Shown here one piece after another: positions 36,840 through 46,735 of a stretch of 64,000 nucleotides of DNA. Within the stretch, counting starts at the first letter, position 1, and each line of letters starts with the position of its first letter. This stretch comes from Gimesia chilikensis (GTDB taxonomy: Bacteria; Planctomycetota; Planctomycetia; Planctomycetales; Planctomycetaceae): the NCBI RefSeq assembly GCF_008329715.1, contig NZ_VTSR01000032.1, forward strand, positions 372,001-436,000, written 5' to 3'. A program made the translations under genes and the position numbers. Below the pieces are notes generated by a model, which searched no databases, was not told the origin of the DNA, and was given only the letters and a program-made list of their open reading frames with translations.

Positions 36840-38747
36840 ATGTCGTCTCAAGGTGAAAAAATCATCGGAATCGATTTGGGAACCACCAACTCAGTGGTTT
36901 CAGTAATGGAGGGCGGGGAAGCCAAAGTGATCCCGAACCTCGAAGGGAACCGGATTACTCCCAGTGTTGTTGCTTTCACCGATAAAGGCGAGACACTGGT
37001 CGGCGAACCAGCCAAACGTCAGGCTGTGACCAACCCTAAGAATACCGTTTACTCAGTAAAACGGTTTATGGGACGTCGTCACAACGAAGTTCAGAACGAA
37101 GAAAAGATCGTGCCTTACACGATCGTTGGTGGTCCCGAAGACTATGTGAAAATTGAAGCGGGCAGCAAGACTCTCACACCTCCCGAAATTTCTGCATCGA
37201 TTCTGCGGAAACTGAAGGAAGCTGCTGAAAGCTACCTGGGGCACAAAGTCAATAAGGCAGTTGTGACCGTGCCTGCTTACTTTAACGACGCACAGCGTCA
37301 GGCGACCAAAGACGCCGGTCAGATTTCGGGTCTGGAAGTATCGCGTATTATCAACGAGCCGACTGCAGCTGCTCTGGCTTACGGTCTGGAAAAGAAGAAT
37401 GATGAAAAGATCGTCGTCTTCGACTTCGGTGGTGGTACGTTTGACGTTTCCGTTCTGGAAGTCGGTGACGAAGTGATCGAAACCCTGAGCACCAACGGCG
37501 ATGGTCACCTGGGGGGGGACGACTTCGACGAAGAACTGATCAACTACATTGCTGATCAGTTTAAGAAAGATCAGGGAATTGACCTCCGCAGTGATCCAAT
37601 GGCGTTGCAGCGTCTGCGTGAAGCAGCTGAAAAAGCGAAGAAAGAACTGTCATCTTCTCAGACGACCGACATCAACCTGCCGTTCATCACTGCCGACAGC
37701 AGTGGTGCGAAGCACCTGCAGATGGCGATTACTCGTGCGGAATTCGAAAAGCTGATCGACCCACTGGTCGAGCGGTGCCGCAATCCGGTCGAGCAGGCGT
37801 TGAAAGACGCCGGACTGGATCCGAGTGCCATCGATGAAGTGGTACTGGTTGGTGGTTCCACACGTGTTCCCAAGGTTCAGGAATTCGTTAAGAAGATCTT
37901 TGGTAAAGAGCCTCACAAGGGTGTGAATCCCGATGAAGTGGTTTCAATTGGAGCCGCGATTCAAGGGGGGATCATTGCCGGTGATGTACAGGACGTTGTT
38001 CTGCTGGACGTGACACCGCTGTCGCTCGGTATCGAAACCGAAGGGGGCGTCATGACCAAGCTTGTCGAACGTAACACAACAATTCCGGTTACCAAAGATC
38101 AGGTCTTCTCGACTGCTGCCGATAACCAGACTGCTGTGACCGTTCGGGTGTTCCAGGGAGAACGCCAGATGGCCAACGATAACCGGCTGCTGGGTCAGTT
38201 TAATCTGGAAGAACTTCCTCCGGCTCCGCGTGGGGTACCGCAGATCAAAGTGGTCTTCGATATCGATGTTAACGGGATCTTGAATGTTTCCGCTAAGGAT
38301 GTGGCGACCGGAAAAGAGACCTCAGTTCGGATCGAGCAGTCCAGCGGGCTGTCGGAAACCGAAATTGAAGATATGAAAAAGCAGGCGGAAGCACACGCCG
38401 ATGAAGACAAGAAGAAGAAGGAACTGGCCGAGGCCAAGAACAATGGAACTCGTCTGGTTTACGAAGTCGAGAAGCTGCTCAAAGAGCATGCTGAGAAAAT
38501 CGATGATTCTTCGAAGTCTGCCATCGAAGCTTCTGTGAAGAAGGTGAATGATGCTGTCGAGAAAGAAGATGTGGCAGCCATCAATTCCGCCTGTGAAGAG
38601 TTGCAGCAGGCAACTCACGCCTTTACCGAGCAGATGTATAAAGCCAGCGAAGCCGCTGGTGGCGAAGGGGCTGCTCCCGAAGGTGGTGAGAGCTCGGCTG
38701 CAGAAGACGAAGATGTAATCGATGCAGAATTCGAAAAGAAGGACTGA
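36840..38747 (+). CDS. dnaK: Chaperone DnaK (Hsp70)
   Basis: 635 residues. The actin-like ATPase begins [19 protein letters not shown] and contains [28 protein letters not shown] and [13 protein letters not shown]. The substrate-binding domain starts after the [11 protein letters not shown] linker motif, and the C-terminal lid ends in the usual acidic [12 protein letters not shown]. It folds and protects proteins with DnaJ and GrpE, whose genes are not next to it here. A perfect sigma-54 promoter lies upstream and no CIRCE element was found, so control differs from the HrcA model. clpB follows on the same strand after 277 bases with a hairpin between. Confidence 0.98.
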   Translation: MSSQGEKIIGIDLGTTNSVVSVMEGGEAKVIPNLEGNRITPSVVAFTDKGETLVGEPAKRQAVTNPKNTVYSVKRFMGRRHNEVQNEEKIVPYTIVGGPEDYVKIEAGSKTLTPPEISASILRKLKEAAESYLGHKVNKAVVTVPAYFNDAQRQATKDAGQISGLEVSRIINEPTAAALAYGLEKKNDEKIVVFDFGGGTFDVSVLEVGDEVIETLSTNGDGHLGGDDFDEELINYIADQFKKDQGIDLRSDPMALQRLREAAEKAKKELSSSQTTDINLPFITADSSGAKHLQMAITRAEFEKLIDPLVERCRNPVEQALKDAGLDPSAIDEVVLVGGSTRVPKVQEFVKKIFGKEPHKGVNPDEVVSIGAAIQGGIIAGDVQDVVLLDVTPLSLGIETEGGVMTKLVERNTTIPVTKDQVFSTAADNQTAVTVRVFQGERQMANDNRLLGQFNLEELPPAPRGVPQIKVVFDIDVNGILNVSAKDVATGKETSVRIEQSSGLSETEIEDMKKQAEAHADEDKKKKELAEAKNNGTRLVYEVEKLLKEHAEKIDDSSKSAIEASVKKVNDAVEKEDVAAINSACEELQQATHAFTEQMYKASEAAGGEGAAPEGGESSAAEDEDVIDAEFEKKD

Positions 38748-38784
38748 TCGAGTCTGAAGTCTTCGGCTAAGACGAACAGGGACA

Positions 38785-38810
38785 GGGGCTCAGCCGTCCG
38801 GCTGGGCCCC
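38785..38810 (+). terminator. Hairpin after dnaK, probable terminator
   Basis: GGGGCTCAGCC (38785-38795) pairs with GGCTGGGCCCC (38800-38810) over 11 bp (one G-U) around GTCC. A T-run (TATTTTTC) comes only about 20 bases later, so termination may be partial, allowing some read-through into clpB. Confidence 0.45.
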
Positions 38811-39024
38811 GGGCTCCCGTACAAGAGTATTTTTCAACGACGCGACCGACAATTCCAACCGACCTCGGATCAGGCTCAACTGATTACCCACCTCTCCGGG
38901 CCTGGATCAAAACAATTAAAAATTTGAGTATCTCAGCAGGCACTGCTTGCCGGCCGATTTTCTGATATGATAATCGATGCTGTTGAGTTGCTGCGCAGAT
39001 GATAAATAGAATTGGAGAAGCATT

Positions 39025-41640
39025 ATGGCATTTCGATTTGAAAAATTGACTGTGAAGGCCCAGGAGGCAGTGCAACGAGCCCAGCAGACCGCAGAGGATT
39101 TCGGCCAGCAGGAAATCAAACCACTGCACCTGTTGAAGGCATTACTCGATGAAGAGCAGGGAGTAGTCAAACCTCTGATTCAGAAGATTGGGGCAAATCT
39201 CTCTCAGCTCCAGAAAATGGTGGATGATGAGATCAGTCGTCTGCCCAAAGTTTCGGGGGCTGCGATGCAGGTAGGCATCGGTCAGTCGCTGCTGAAGGTT
39301 TTGCAGGCAGCGCAGGATCGAGCTGATCAGATGCAGGATGATTTCGTTTCGACGGAGCATCTGCTGCTGGCATTCACCACGGTCGATGACCAGCCGAAAC
39401 GGCTGCTGGAACTCAATGGAATTGAAGAAGATGACGTTCTGTCGGCGCTCAAGGCAGTGCGGGGCGGTCAGCGGGTGACGGACCAGAGTCCGGAAGAGAA
39501 GTACCAGTCGTTGCAGCAGTACGGGAAGGATCTCGTCGAACTCGCGCGTCAGGGGAAGATCGATCCGGTGATCGGTCGCGACCAGGAAATCCGCCGTGTC
39601 GTACAGATTCTCTCCCGTCGTCGCAAAAATAATCCAGTGCTGATCGGGGAAGCGGGCGTCGGTAAGACGGCGATCGTGGAAGGTCTGGCGCATCGGATTG
39701 TGATGGGCGATGTGCCTCAGAACCTCAAGAACAAACGCGTTATCGCCCTGGATATGGGAGCGTTGATCGCGGGGACCAAGTATCGCGGTGAGTTTGAAGA
39801 TCGGCTGAAGGCGGTGCTCAAAGAAATTGAGTCTGCCAAGGGGGAGATCATTCTGTTTATCGACGAGTTGCACACCGTTGTCGGGGCTGGGGCTGCAGAA
39901 GGGGGCGCGGATGCCTCTAACCTGTTGAAGCCGGCTCTGGCACGCGGGGAGCTGCATTGTGTCGGCGCAACGACCCTGGATGAATATCGCAAATACATTG
40001 AGAAGGATCCGGCTCTGGAACGTCGTTTCCAACCGGTAATGGTTCAGGAGCCAACGGTCGAGGATACGATTTCCATTCTGCGGGGATTGAAGGAGCGCTA
40101 CGAAACGCACCATGGCGTGCGGATCATGGACGACGCTTTGATCAACGCTGCGACGTTGTCTGATCGGTACATCAACGACCGGTTTCTGCCGGACAAGGCC
40201 ATCGACCTGGTCGATGAGGCGGCCAGTCAGTTGCGTATGGAGATGGACTCCATGCCGTCTGAAATTGATGAGGCGACCCGACAACTGACCCGGATGCAGA
40301 TCGAAGCGGCTGCACTGGCTGGGGAAGATTCACCGGAAAGCCAGGAGCGTCTGGCCGAACTGCGTAAGCACATCGCTGATCGGGAAGAGAGTGTCAATGC
40401 GCTAAAGACCCGCTGGGAAACGGAAAAAGAAGCCCTGGCCGGCCTGCAGCCCTTGAAGGAAGAAATTGATCGATTGAATACCGCGTATGAGCAGGCTTTC
40501 CACCGCGCACAGCAGACAAATTCCAATGAAGACTATGCCCAGGCTTACAACGCCGAACAGGAGTTGAATGCGGCCCGGCAGCGTCTGACCGAGATGGAAG
40601 CGCGTGTCGCGGAGCTGGGAGATGACGCTGGTGAGCGGCTCCTGCGTGAAGAGGTGACTTCGGAAGACATTGCCAAGGTCATCAGCATGTGGACCGGAAT
40701 TCCGGTGTCGAAGATGCTGCAAGGCGAACGCGATAAGCTGCTGCGGATGGAAGATGAAATTCATAAGCGGATGATTAACCAGAGTGAAGCAGTCGAAGCG
40801 GTTTCTAACGCGGTTCGTCGTTCGCGATCTGGTCTGCAGGATCAGAATCGTCCCATCGGTTCGTTCATGTTCCTGGGGCCGACCGGCGTCGGGAAAACGG
40901 AGCTTTGCAAGGCATTGGCCAGTTTTCTGTTTGATGATGAACGCAGTATGATCCGCATCGACATGAGTGAGTTCATGGAGAAGCATTCTGTGGCTCGTCT
41001 GATTGGTGCCCCTCCGGGGTATGTCGGATACGAAGAAGGGGGGCGGTTGACCGAGGCGGTCAGGCGGCAACCTTATTCGGTGGTTCTGTTGGACGAAGTT
41101 GAAAAAGCTCACCGGGATGTATTCAACATACTCCTGCAGTTGCTGGACGACGGTCGTCTGACGGACAGCCACGGGCGAACTGTTGATTTCTCAAACACGA
41201 TTGTGGTGATGACTTCCAACATCGGCAGCCAGACTATTATGGATCTGTCGGGCAAAGAAGATGAGGAGCTGATCCATAATCGTGTGATGGATGCTCTGCA
41301 GCATGAGTTTCTGCCTGAGTTCCTGAACCGGATCGATGAGGTGATCGTATTTCATCCGCTGGGGAAAGAGGAGATCCGTCAGATCGTCGATCTGCAGCTC
41401 AAGCATCTGTCACGCCTGGTGGAAGCCAACGGTTATACGCTGGAAGTCTCAACTGAAGCGAAAGATCTGCTGGCGGAAGAAGGGTACGATCCAGTGTACG
41501 GTGCTCGACCTTTGAAGCGGACGATTCAACAGCACATCCAGAATGAGCTGGCGAACAAGTTGCTCTCCGGCGATTTTACGGAGGGGGCAACGATTTATGT
41601 CGACGCTCACGAAGGGTTGTTTCTGTTCTCAGAACGATGA
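39025..41640 (+). CDS. clpB: ClpB disaggregase
   Basis: 871 residues. The N-domain has two Clp_N repeats (about 1-145). NBD1 has the Walker [10 protein letters not shown], and Walker [15 protein letters not shown]. The coiled-coil M domain spans about 400-525. NBD2 has [14 protein letters not shown] and the Walker [12 protein letters not shown]; the sensor-2 motif [10 protein letters not shown] lies near the end. The M domain separates it from ClpA/ClpC. It rescues aggregated proteins together with DnaK, encoded just upstream. GGAG precedes ATG 39025. Confidence 0.97.
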   Translation: MAFRFEKLTVKAQEAVQRAQQTAEDFGQQEIKPLHLLKALLDEEQGVVKPLIQKIGANLSQLQKMVDDEISRLPKVSGAAMQVGIGQSLLKVLQAAQDRADQMQDDFVSTEHLLLAFTTVDDQPKRLLELNGIEEDDVLSALKAVRGGQRVTDQSPEEKYQSLQQYGKDLVELARQGKIDPVIGRDQEIRRVVQILSRRRKNNPVLIGEAGVGKTAIVEGLAHRIVMGDVPQNLKNKRVIALDMGALIAGTKYRGEFEDRLKAVLKEIESAKGEIILFIDELHTVVGAGAAEGGADASNLLKPALARGELHCVGATTLDEYRKYIEKDPALERRFQPVMVQEPTVEDTISILRGLKERYETHHGVRIMDDALINAATLSDRYINDRFLPDKAIDLVDEAASQLRMEMDSMPSEIDEATRQLTRMQIEAAALAGEDSPESQERLAELRKHIADREESVNALKTRWETEKEALAGLQPLKEEIDRLNTAYEQAFHRAQQTNSNEDYAQAYNAEQELNAARQRLTEMEARVAELGDDAGERLLREEVTSEDIAKVISMWTGIPVSKMLQGERDKLLRMEDEIHKRMINQSEAVEAVSNAVRRSRSGLQDQNRPIGSFMFLGPTGVGKTELCKALASFLFDDERSMIRIDMSEFMEKHSVARLIGAPPGYVGYEEGGRLTEAVRRQPYSVVLLDEVEKAHRDVFNILLQLLDDGRLTDSHGRTVDFSNTIVVMTSNIGSQTIMDLSGKEDEELIHNRVMDALQHEFLPEFLNRIDEVIVFHPLGKEEIRQIVDLQLKHLSRLVEANGYTLEVSTEAKDLLAEEGYDPVYGARPLKRTIQQHIQNELANKLLSGDFTEGATIYVDAHEGLFLFSER

Positions 41641-41661
41641 ATCTAGGCTGGAATTGAATAT

Positions 41662-41702
41662 AAAGCAGCCCCGGGCGGAATGCCTGGGGCTGCTTTTGTT
41701 TT
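41662..41702 (+). terminator. Intrinsic terminator of clpB
   Basis: AAAGCAGCCCC (41662-41672) pairs with GGGGCTGCTTT (41686-41696), with extra GGC/GCC pairing inside, followed by TGTTTTAT. Confidence 0.9.
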
Positions 41703-41729
41703 ATACTGGGGCACCTTGTTGTGCGCATG

Positions 41730-41764
41730 AAAAAACGACGCTCACTTCGGGTTGAGTCAGCGTC
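41730..41764 (-). terminator. Intrinsic terminator of the small DUF6800 gene
   Basis: On the minus strand GACGCTGACT (41764 to 41755) pairs with AGTGAGCGTC (41746 to 41737), with one internal G-G mismatch, and is followed by GTTTTTTC. It lies about 40 bases after the stop of the 56-codon gene and gives it a dedicated end. Confidence 0.75.
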
Positions 41765-41802
41765 ATGTTTTCACTCTGTTTCAAATCGCTGAATCAGCGG
41801 GT

Positions 41803-41973
41803 TCAGGCAGATTCTTCGAGAACCGCAAAGGGGCTGATTTTGCGGACTTTCTCTTTGATCTGTTCTTTTTCAGAAGCGTCTTTGGCTTTCTCGAACTTGT
41901 CCCGGAGTTTCTTCAGTTTGGCTTTCCGGCTACGACGCGAAGCTAACTCACGCCCTTTTTGAACACGTCCCAT
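41803..41973 (-). CDS. Small basic protein, DUF6800 type
   Basis: 56 residues, too short for a 60-residue ORF cut-off. The protein starts MGRVQKGRELASRRSRKAKL, continues with a Lys/Glu-rich helix and ends KISPFAVLEESA. This arrangement (MGRxQKGRELxxRRSRK ... KISPF) matches small planctomycete proteins known to me as DUF6800. The basic N-terminus may bind nucleic acid or ribosomes, but no function is known. It has its own terminator, and it is convergent with clpB. Confidence 0.8.
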   Translation of the reverse strand: MGRVQKGRELASRRSRKAKLKKLRDKFEKAKDASEKEQIKEKVRKISPFAVLEESA

Positions 41974-42284
41974 GTCTCTCTGGTTCCTGTTAAGTGAAAT
42001 TGATATGTTCTAATGTATATATTCAATGTGAAGAATTTGATTCTAACATCATTGAAAGTAAGGGGCAACGATCAGAGAGCAGCATTTTCTGATAGATTTT
42101 GAGAGAAGCCGGGGCGCAAGATTCGGGTTGACCCGGAGTAACAACCCTGATATTTCACGTTTCCTTCTCTCTAACTCCACAACCTCATATCGATTTGATT
42201 CCGTATCTGCTCGTCTTTCTGCAACTCGGGCTGCACGCAGAATTTCTATAACTCTCTCTATAGTAAACAATTGGGATAATTCTC
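41974..42284. other. Divergent intergenic region, DUF6800 gene and outer-membrane protein
   Basis: 311 bases. It holds the promoter at 42128-42156 for the rightward gene. A minus-strand frame (42049-42270) is Arg-rich and uncharacteristic and is not called as a gene. Confidence 0.5.
42128..42156 (+). promoter_or_regulatory. Sigma-70-type promoter of the DUF6268-like gene
   Basis: TTGACC (42128-42133) and TATTTC (42151-42156) are separated by 17 bases. The -35 sits inside a small palindrome CGGGTTGACCCG. The gene starts 128 bases downstream. Confidence 0.45.
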
Positions 42285-43382
42285 ATGCTCATTCAGTCTT
42301 ACCGGACTGTAGTACTGATGCTGGCCCTCGGTGCGTTCCTGTTCTGGGGTGCGATCGATTCCTGTTCTGCGCAGAACAGGAAGACAATCTTTGACGACCC
42401 GGACGGATCTGAGTATTCACCTTTGCCTCAACGTCATCAGACGATTTTCATGCCCCGCGATGAGAGTCAGATTCAACAGACCAGCCAGTCTCCTCAGATT
42501 CCCGATGTGCTGGATGCTGAATCCAAGGCCGCTTTGGGGATTCCTCCCCAGCTGTTAAAAGAGGATCAGGTCTGGGGCCCAACTGATGAAGAGTGTGTCG
42601 ATTGTGAAACCTTTGTCCCCATGCTGGCCCATAAGAGCGCGACTGGTTCGGTAACCTGGTTGCCCGGGAGCGACGATAATCTGGGCATCTTCACTTTGTA
42701 TCTCTCGGAAACGGTCGATCTGCCGCGGCTGGAAGGGTTTACGATCACACCCCGGTTCGGTGTGCATTATCTGGATGGTCCCGTGCGGACTGATCTTCCG
42801 GCGCGGGTGTATGATACTTCAGTCTCGTTCCGGTGGTTTGAAAAAGTGAATGATAAATGGTCCTACGAGCTGGAAGTCGCTCCGGGGGTTTACAGTGATT
42901 TCAAAAACGTCACTTCCGATTCGCTGCGAATCACCGGTAAGGGGCTGGCTTACTTTGTTCATTCCCGTGCCAAGCAGTTCGTGATGGGGGTGGTCTATCT
43001 GGACCGTGAAGATATTATGATGCTTCCGGCAGCTGGTATGATCATGTGGTTCAGTGAAGGCTCTCGCCTGGAACTGATCTTCCCCAAGCCGAAGTTTACG
43101 TATCGGCTTGAGAAAGACGAGCATCTGGAACGCTGGGCCTATGTTGCCGGCGAATTCGGCGGCGGTTCTTGGGCCATCCGACGGGGTAAGAAGGGCGTTG
43201 ATGACATTGCGACCTACAGTGACTTACGTCTGATTGGTGGCTTGGAAACCAAGCACACCAATGGAAAAATCAGTCAGCTGGAAGTTGGATTTGTCTTCAA
43301 TCGCCGGCTGGAATATCAATCCAACAAGGGGAATTACGATATTTCCCCTACGGCGATGTTACGCTACCAGCTGACATTCTGA
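42285..43382 (+). CDS. Exported beta-barrel protein, DUF6268-like
   Basis: 365 residues. A signal peptide (VVLMLALGAFLFWGAIDSCSA) is followed by a polar, Pro/Gln-rich stretch up to about 100 containing a CVDC pair. The remainder alternates in the way of an outer-membrane beta-barrel and ends in Phe (MLRYQLTF), the typical terminal residue recognised by BamA. Pieces such as VSFRWFEKVNDKWSYELEVA match planctomycete DUF6268 proteins in my recollection. Function unknown; it probably resides in the outer membrane. It converges with the oxidoreductase gene with a 2-base gap. Confidence 0.65.
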   Translation: MLIQSYRTVVLMLALGAFLFWGAIDSCSAQNRKTIFDDPDGSEYSPLPQRHQTIFMPRDESQIQQTSQSPQIPDVLDAESKAALGIPPQLLKEDQVWGPTDEECVDCETFVPMLAHKSATGSVTWLPGSDDNLGIFTLYLSETVDLPRLEGFTITPRFGVHYLDGPVRTDLPARVYDTSVSFRWFEKVNDKWSYELEVAPGVYSDFKNVTSDSLRITGKGLAYFVHSRAKQFVMGVVYLDREDIMMLPAAGMIMWFSEGSRLELIFPKPKFTYRLEKDEHLERWAYVAGEFGGGSWAIRRGKKGVDDIATYSDLRLIGGLETKHTNGKISQLEVGFVFNRRLEYQSNKGNYDISPTAMLRYQLTF

Positions 43383-43384
43383 AT

Positions 43385-44488
43385 TCAGAGGTCACAGTTA
43401 ATGTCGACCCAGGTCCGCTTATCAAATGATTCCAGTACGGAGTCAGCGATGAGCTGGGCAGAGGCACCGTGGTCGAAACCGGGAATCGCATCTCGCTCTT
43501 CCACGATGGCCGACACAAATTCGTAGACCAGGTCGTAGCGGAACACGGTGCTGGGGACGCCGGCGTGGGGATCACGGGGGCTGCCTTCGATGACCAGATA
43601 TTCCTCAGGGACGGGCAGTTTTTCCATTGTTTGTCCCGGTTTGCCGATGAGGATATTGTTGGGATCGGTCAGCTGATAAGCGGCTGAGCCTTCCGAACCG
43701 TTGACTTCGGCCCATTCGTAACCGAAGCCATCGTTGTGGTAGCCTTTCATCAGGGTGCTGCCTTCCCAGACGCCGACGGCACCATTTTCAAACTGTCCGA
43801 TCAGTGAAGACCAGTCGTCGACCTCAGAGGGCTCACAGGCTTGTCCGTCGGCGGTTTTGTCACGGGGAACAAACTGAGCGACGGCACCACAGATGCTCTT
43901 AATCGGTCCGAGCAGGTCCTGCGCGAAGTCAATGCGATGAATGGTCATGTCGAACAGATCGCCGGCACCAGCGAGTTTCTTACTCTGACGCCAGCCCCAG
44001 CTGGACTCGGGCCAGTCCAGAAAGCGCTGGCTACGGAAGTGGCGCGGTACGCCGAGGGCTCCTGATTCAACCAGATGTTTCACATACCGCATCGAAGGGG
44101 CGAAGCGGTAGGTGAAGGCGGTCATGTGGCGGAGGTTGGCATCGCGGGCGGCTCGATACATTTCTGCCGATTCTGTGTAGTTCAATCCCAGCGGTTTTTC
44201 ACACATGACATGTTTGCCTCCATTGATACAGGCGAGGGCGATTTCGTGGTGTGTGAAGTTGGGGGTCGCGATGATCACGGCGTCGACATCGGGATCATCG
44301 GCCATTTCCTGGAAGTTTGTGGTCGCTTTGGTTTTGCCCCAGTCACTTTGACGCTGGGCCAGCAGTTCTGAATTGGGGTCACAGATCGAGACCAGTTCTG
44401 CACGGGGATCGAGATTGATACCGGGGACGTGGTGGTAGTCGGAGACGGCGCCGGCTCCGATGATTCCAATGCGAACTTTGTCTGTCAT
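43385..44488 (-). CDS. Gfo/Idh/MocA-family oxidoreductase
   Basis: 367 residues. An N-terminal Rossmann fold (IGIIGAGAVSDYHHVPGI) binds NAD(P). The family motif CEKPLGLNYTESAEM contains the conserved EKP lysine. The C-terminal alpha/beta domain has GDLFDMTIHRIDFAQDLLG, where the Asp and His fit the DxxxH catalytic pattern. Such proteins oxidise or reduce sugars and inositols; the substrate cannot be told from sequence. There is no Tat signal. It follows the CCA-adding enzyme gene by 29 bases. Confidence 0.9.
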   Translation of the reverse strand: MTDKVRIGIIGAGAVSDYHHVPGINLDPRAELVSICDPNSELLAQRQSDWGKTKATTNFQEMADDPDVDAVIIATPNFTHHEIALACINGGKHVMCEKPLGLNYTESAEMYRAARDANLRHMTAFTYRFAPSMRYVKHLVESGALGVPRHFRSQRFLDWPESSWGWRQSKKLAGAGDLFDMTIHRIDFAQDLLGPIKSICGAVAQFVPRDKTADGQACEPSEVDDWSSLIGQFENGAVGVWEGSTLMKGYHNDGFGYEWAEVNGSEGSAAYQLTDPNNILIGKPGQTMEKLPVPEEYLVIEGSPRDPHAGVPSTVFRYDLVYEFVSAIVEERDAIPGFDHGASAQLIADSVLESFDKRTWVDINCDL

Positions 44489-44517
44489 GAGAAAGCCTTT
44501 TCAGGGGTTGAGAATGA

Positions 44518-45789
44518 TTATTTCTGTTTGATCAACTGATTCAGCAGGGCAAATGCTTCCGCCTGGTTCTGGATGCGCTCTTCCAACTGGGCATCCTGAA
44601 TTTGAGTTAAGAGTTCTTTGAACTGTGGGCCCGATTTGATGCCGGAAGCGATCAGATCATTGCCTGTAAGCAGTGGCGGGGGATTCAAGACCTCAATGGG
44701 GGTATGATCACGATACTCTCGGCAAAATTCAAGGTCTGCCAGCGACTGATTCCGGGAACGCAGGTCTGCTTCGGCCAGTTCCAGCAGGAATGGGAAGTTC
44801 GGATGCGCCAGCAGGCGTTTCAGCCGGGAGAGGGGGAATGCAGAGGCTCCCTGCAGACTGTTTCTGTGTTCAATCAGCCAGTGCACCAGATTGAGTTCAT
44901 GGTTGGAAAAGCGGAGCTGTTTACAGATCTCGTAGACGGTATTCAGCCGTTGCTGATCATCGGTGGCAGGCAGGTCGAGCAGCAGGGCGGCGAACGCTGG
45001 TTCAAAATGCGTTGACTGCAGGAATTCCAGCCGTTTGAGAGTCTGTTGCCAGAGTGGCTGGTTTGACTCAGATTCCCATAGAAGAGCCAGTGCCGGGATC
45101 ACAGGTTTGAGCAGACCGGCAGTGCAGGCCAGTTCCATCGCATATTCACGATTCGGGTGAACCAGCATTTTTCGCATTTCTTCCGCGATGCGTTCCGGGC
45201 TGACAACAGTGATTTCCTGAGCCATGGTCTGGATCGCATGAAACGTGGTTTCATCCAGGCGAAAACGCAGAGTGGCAGTGAAGCGGATCGCACGCAGCAG
45301 ACGCAGTTTATCTTCCTGCATCCGTTCCAGAGGGTTTCCGATGGCGCGAATGATATGCTGCTGCAGATCGGTTTTCCCGCCGACATAGTCGAAGATGGAA
45401 TCGTTGATCGGATCATAGAACATGCCGTTGATTGTGAAGTCGCGGCGCTGGGCATCTTCTTCAGCTGTGGTGAAATGGACATGTTCCGGCCGGCGGCCAT
45501 CCAGGTAAGGGCCTTCGGTGCGGAATGTCGCGACCTCAACATCGCAGTCCGGCTGGTGGCCACGAACGATGATCACACCAAAGCTGGCACCGACGGCCAG
45601 GGTTCGACGTTTACCGAACAGGTGACGCACTTCTTCAGGCAGGGCATTCGTGGCGACATCGTAATCTTTGGGCTCTTTGCCCAGCAGCAGATCTCGCACG
45701 CAGCCTCCGGCCCAGAGTGCCTGGAAGCCGGCGTCTCTGAGTTTCTGTACGATTTCGACTGCTGCCTGATAGGGTTCTGTGTGTTTCAT
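44518..45789 (-). CDS. CCA tRNA nucleotidyltransferase / poly(A) polymerase family
   Basis: 423 residues. Class II nucleotidyltransferase head: WAGGCVRDLLLGKEPKDYDVATNA contains the GG-x-VRD-x-LLG-x-x-x-x-DxD catalytic motif (split at 20 residues: GGCVRDLLLGKEPKDYDVAT). Neck motifs are RRDFTINGMFYDP and EDKLRLLRAIRF; ERIAEEMRKML closes the body. It should add CCA to tRNA 3' ends; poly(A) polymerase is the near alternative. The single-substrate discriminating residues cannot be settled here. The tail domain (about 290-420) is helical without an HD motif. Confidence 0.9.
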   Translation of the reverse strand: MKHTEPYQAAVEIVQKLRDAGFQALWAGGCVRDLLLGKEPKDYDVATNALPEEVRHLFGKRRTLAVGASFGVIIVRGHQPDCDVEVATFRTEGPYLDGRRPEHVHFTTAEEDAQRRDFTINGMFYDPINDSIFDYVGGKTDLQQHIIRAIGNPLERMQEDKLRLLRAIRFTATLRFRLDETTFHAIQTMAQEITVVSPERIAEEMRKMLVHPNREYAMELACTAGLLKPVIPALALLWESESNQPLWQQTLKRLEFLQSTHFEPAFAALLLDLPATDDQQRLNTVYEICKQLRFSNHELNLVHWLIEHRNSLQGASAFPLSRLKRLLAHPNFPFLLELAEADLRSRNQSLADLEFCREYRDHTPIEVLNPPPLLTGNDLIASGIKSGPQFKELLTQIQDAQLEERIQNQAEAFALLNQLIKQK

Positions 45790-45971
45790 GAGGCTGAAAG
45801 TGTTTGGGGGAATCGATCTGGGACTGTCGTCGATACGATCATAGCAAGTTCTGTTCAGATATCGACTTATGCTGGCGTTTTTTTAAGCAGGCGGTTTCGG
45901 TGATTGTAAATTCATCAGGAAAACCGTGGATTTCAGGACAGGGAAAACCGTGTCGAGGTTCAGAAACGGAC

Positions 45972-46000
45972 TTCGCAAACAGGGGAAAATGACGTATGAT
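45972..46000 (+). promoter_or_regulatory. Possible promoter of the unknown gene at 46021
   Basis: TTCGCA (45972-45977) and TATGAT (45995-46000) are separated by 17 bases. The -10 is good and the -35 weak. The predicted start of transcription lies about 15 bases before ATG 46021. Confidence 0.35.
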
Positions 46001-46020
46001 GTATAGCCATTTATTTCTTG

Positions 46021-46452
46021 ATGACTGGTGGTTCGGGTTCACTCTACTATGGAGCTCAGCATTTCCAGAACAATGACAGGATGGACGTTTTGCGAGGAAC
46101 ACACGGTATACGCTTTGATGGAACCCGATTCTGGGTTCTCCACCGCAGGCGGGAATTCGGCCCTTTCGATTATGAATGGAGCAAGGATTTCTCGGGCGTG
46201 GAATTTATGTACCGTGATCAGAAATTTGGTGAATATTGCAGCAGCGAAGAGATTTTCGCTGATTTAAAACAGTTCTCGCTCCCCATGCGTGTAGTGGAAG
46301 TCTCTTGTCTGACGATCGGAATGATCCTGTATGGCATTCTGAATGGCCTCCCGGAAAGACATTGGAAAGAACTGCTGCGAGAGCGGCTCGATGAGAGCGG
46401 ATTTCAGCGGTTCCGTTTTCGTGATGAAGGCCAGGAGCGTTTAACAGGCTGA
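46021..46452 (+). CDS. Conserved-looking hypothetical protein
   Basis: 143 residues from ATG 46021 (TTG 46018 is one codon earlier). It is rich in aromatic and charged residues, with FDGTRFWVLHRRREFGPFDYEWSKDF in the first half (in part: RFWVLHRRREFGPFDYEW) and LKQFSLPMRVVEVSCLTIGM in the middle. No signal peptide; one weakly hydrophobic stretch near 95-112. No family is recognised. The composition is protein-like and it has a fair promoter. Confidence 0.5.
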   Translation: MTGGSGSLYYGAQHFQNNDRMDVLRGTHGIRFDGTRFWVLHRRREFGPFDYEWSKDFSGVEFMYRDQKFGEYCSSEEIFADLKQFSLPMRVVEVSCLTIGMILYGILNGLPERHWKELLRERLDESGFQRFRFRDEGQERLTG

Positions 46453-46613
46453 AGTTGGTTCGCACCTCTTTTTCTGCGAAGATCTGCTGTTGGTTTACGA
46501 AGTAACTGTCGGCAGTCTTTCCGTTCTCTCGCTTTTAGTCTGTTTTTCCTTAAGTTATTGTATATCATCAATTTATGGCGATTGATGATTCCTGGTTCAG
46601 ATTACGATTGATT

Positions 46614-46629
46614 TTAAACACGTGTTTAA
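46614..46629. promoter_or_regulatory. Perfect 16-bp palindrome, candidate TetR-family operator
   Basis: TTAAACACGTGTTTAA lies about 107 bases upstream of the TetR/CecR-type regulator. TetR repressors usually bind palindromes of this size in their own promoter region, so this is the best candidate operator for the regulator and RND system 2. Confidence 0.55.
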
Positions 46630-46735
46630 TACAATTGTTTGAAACAGGTTTTTTACGGGTTCTCCCTGATAGTGCCTGTTACCTGATTGTCAAACTCATA
46701 ATGCAGCGCTAGAAACGTGCAGGAGTCAGGAATTT

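Noticed and set aside
42049-42270. 73-codon minus-strand frame between the DUF6800 gene and the outer-membrane protein
   Set aside because: Arg-rich, no ribosome site, and it covers the promoter of the downstream gene.
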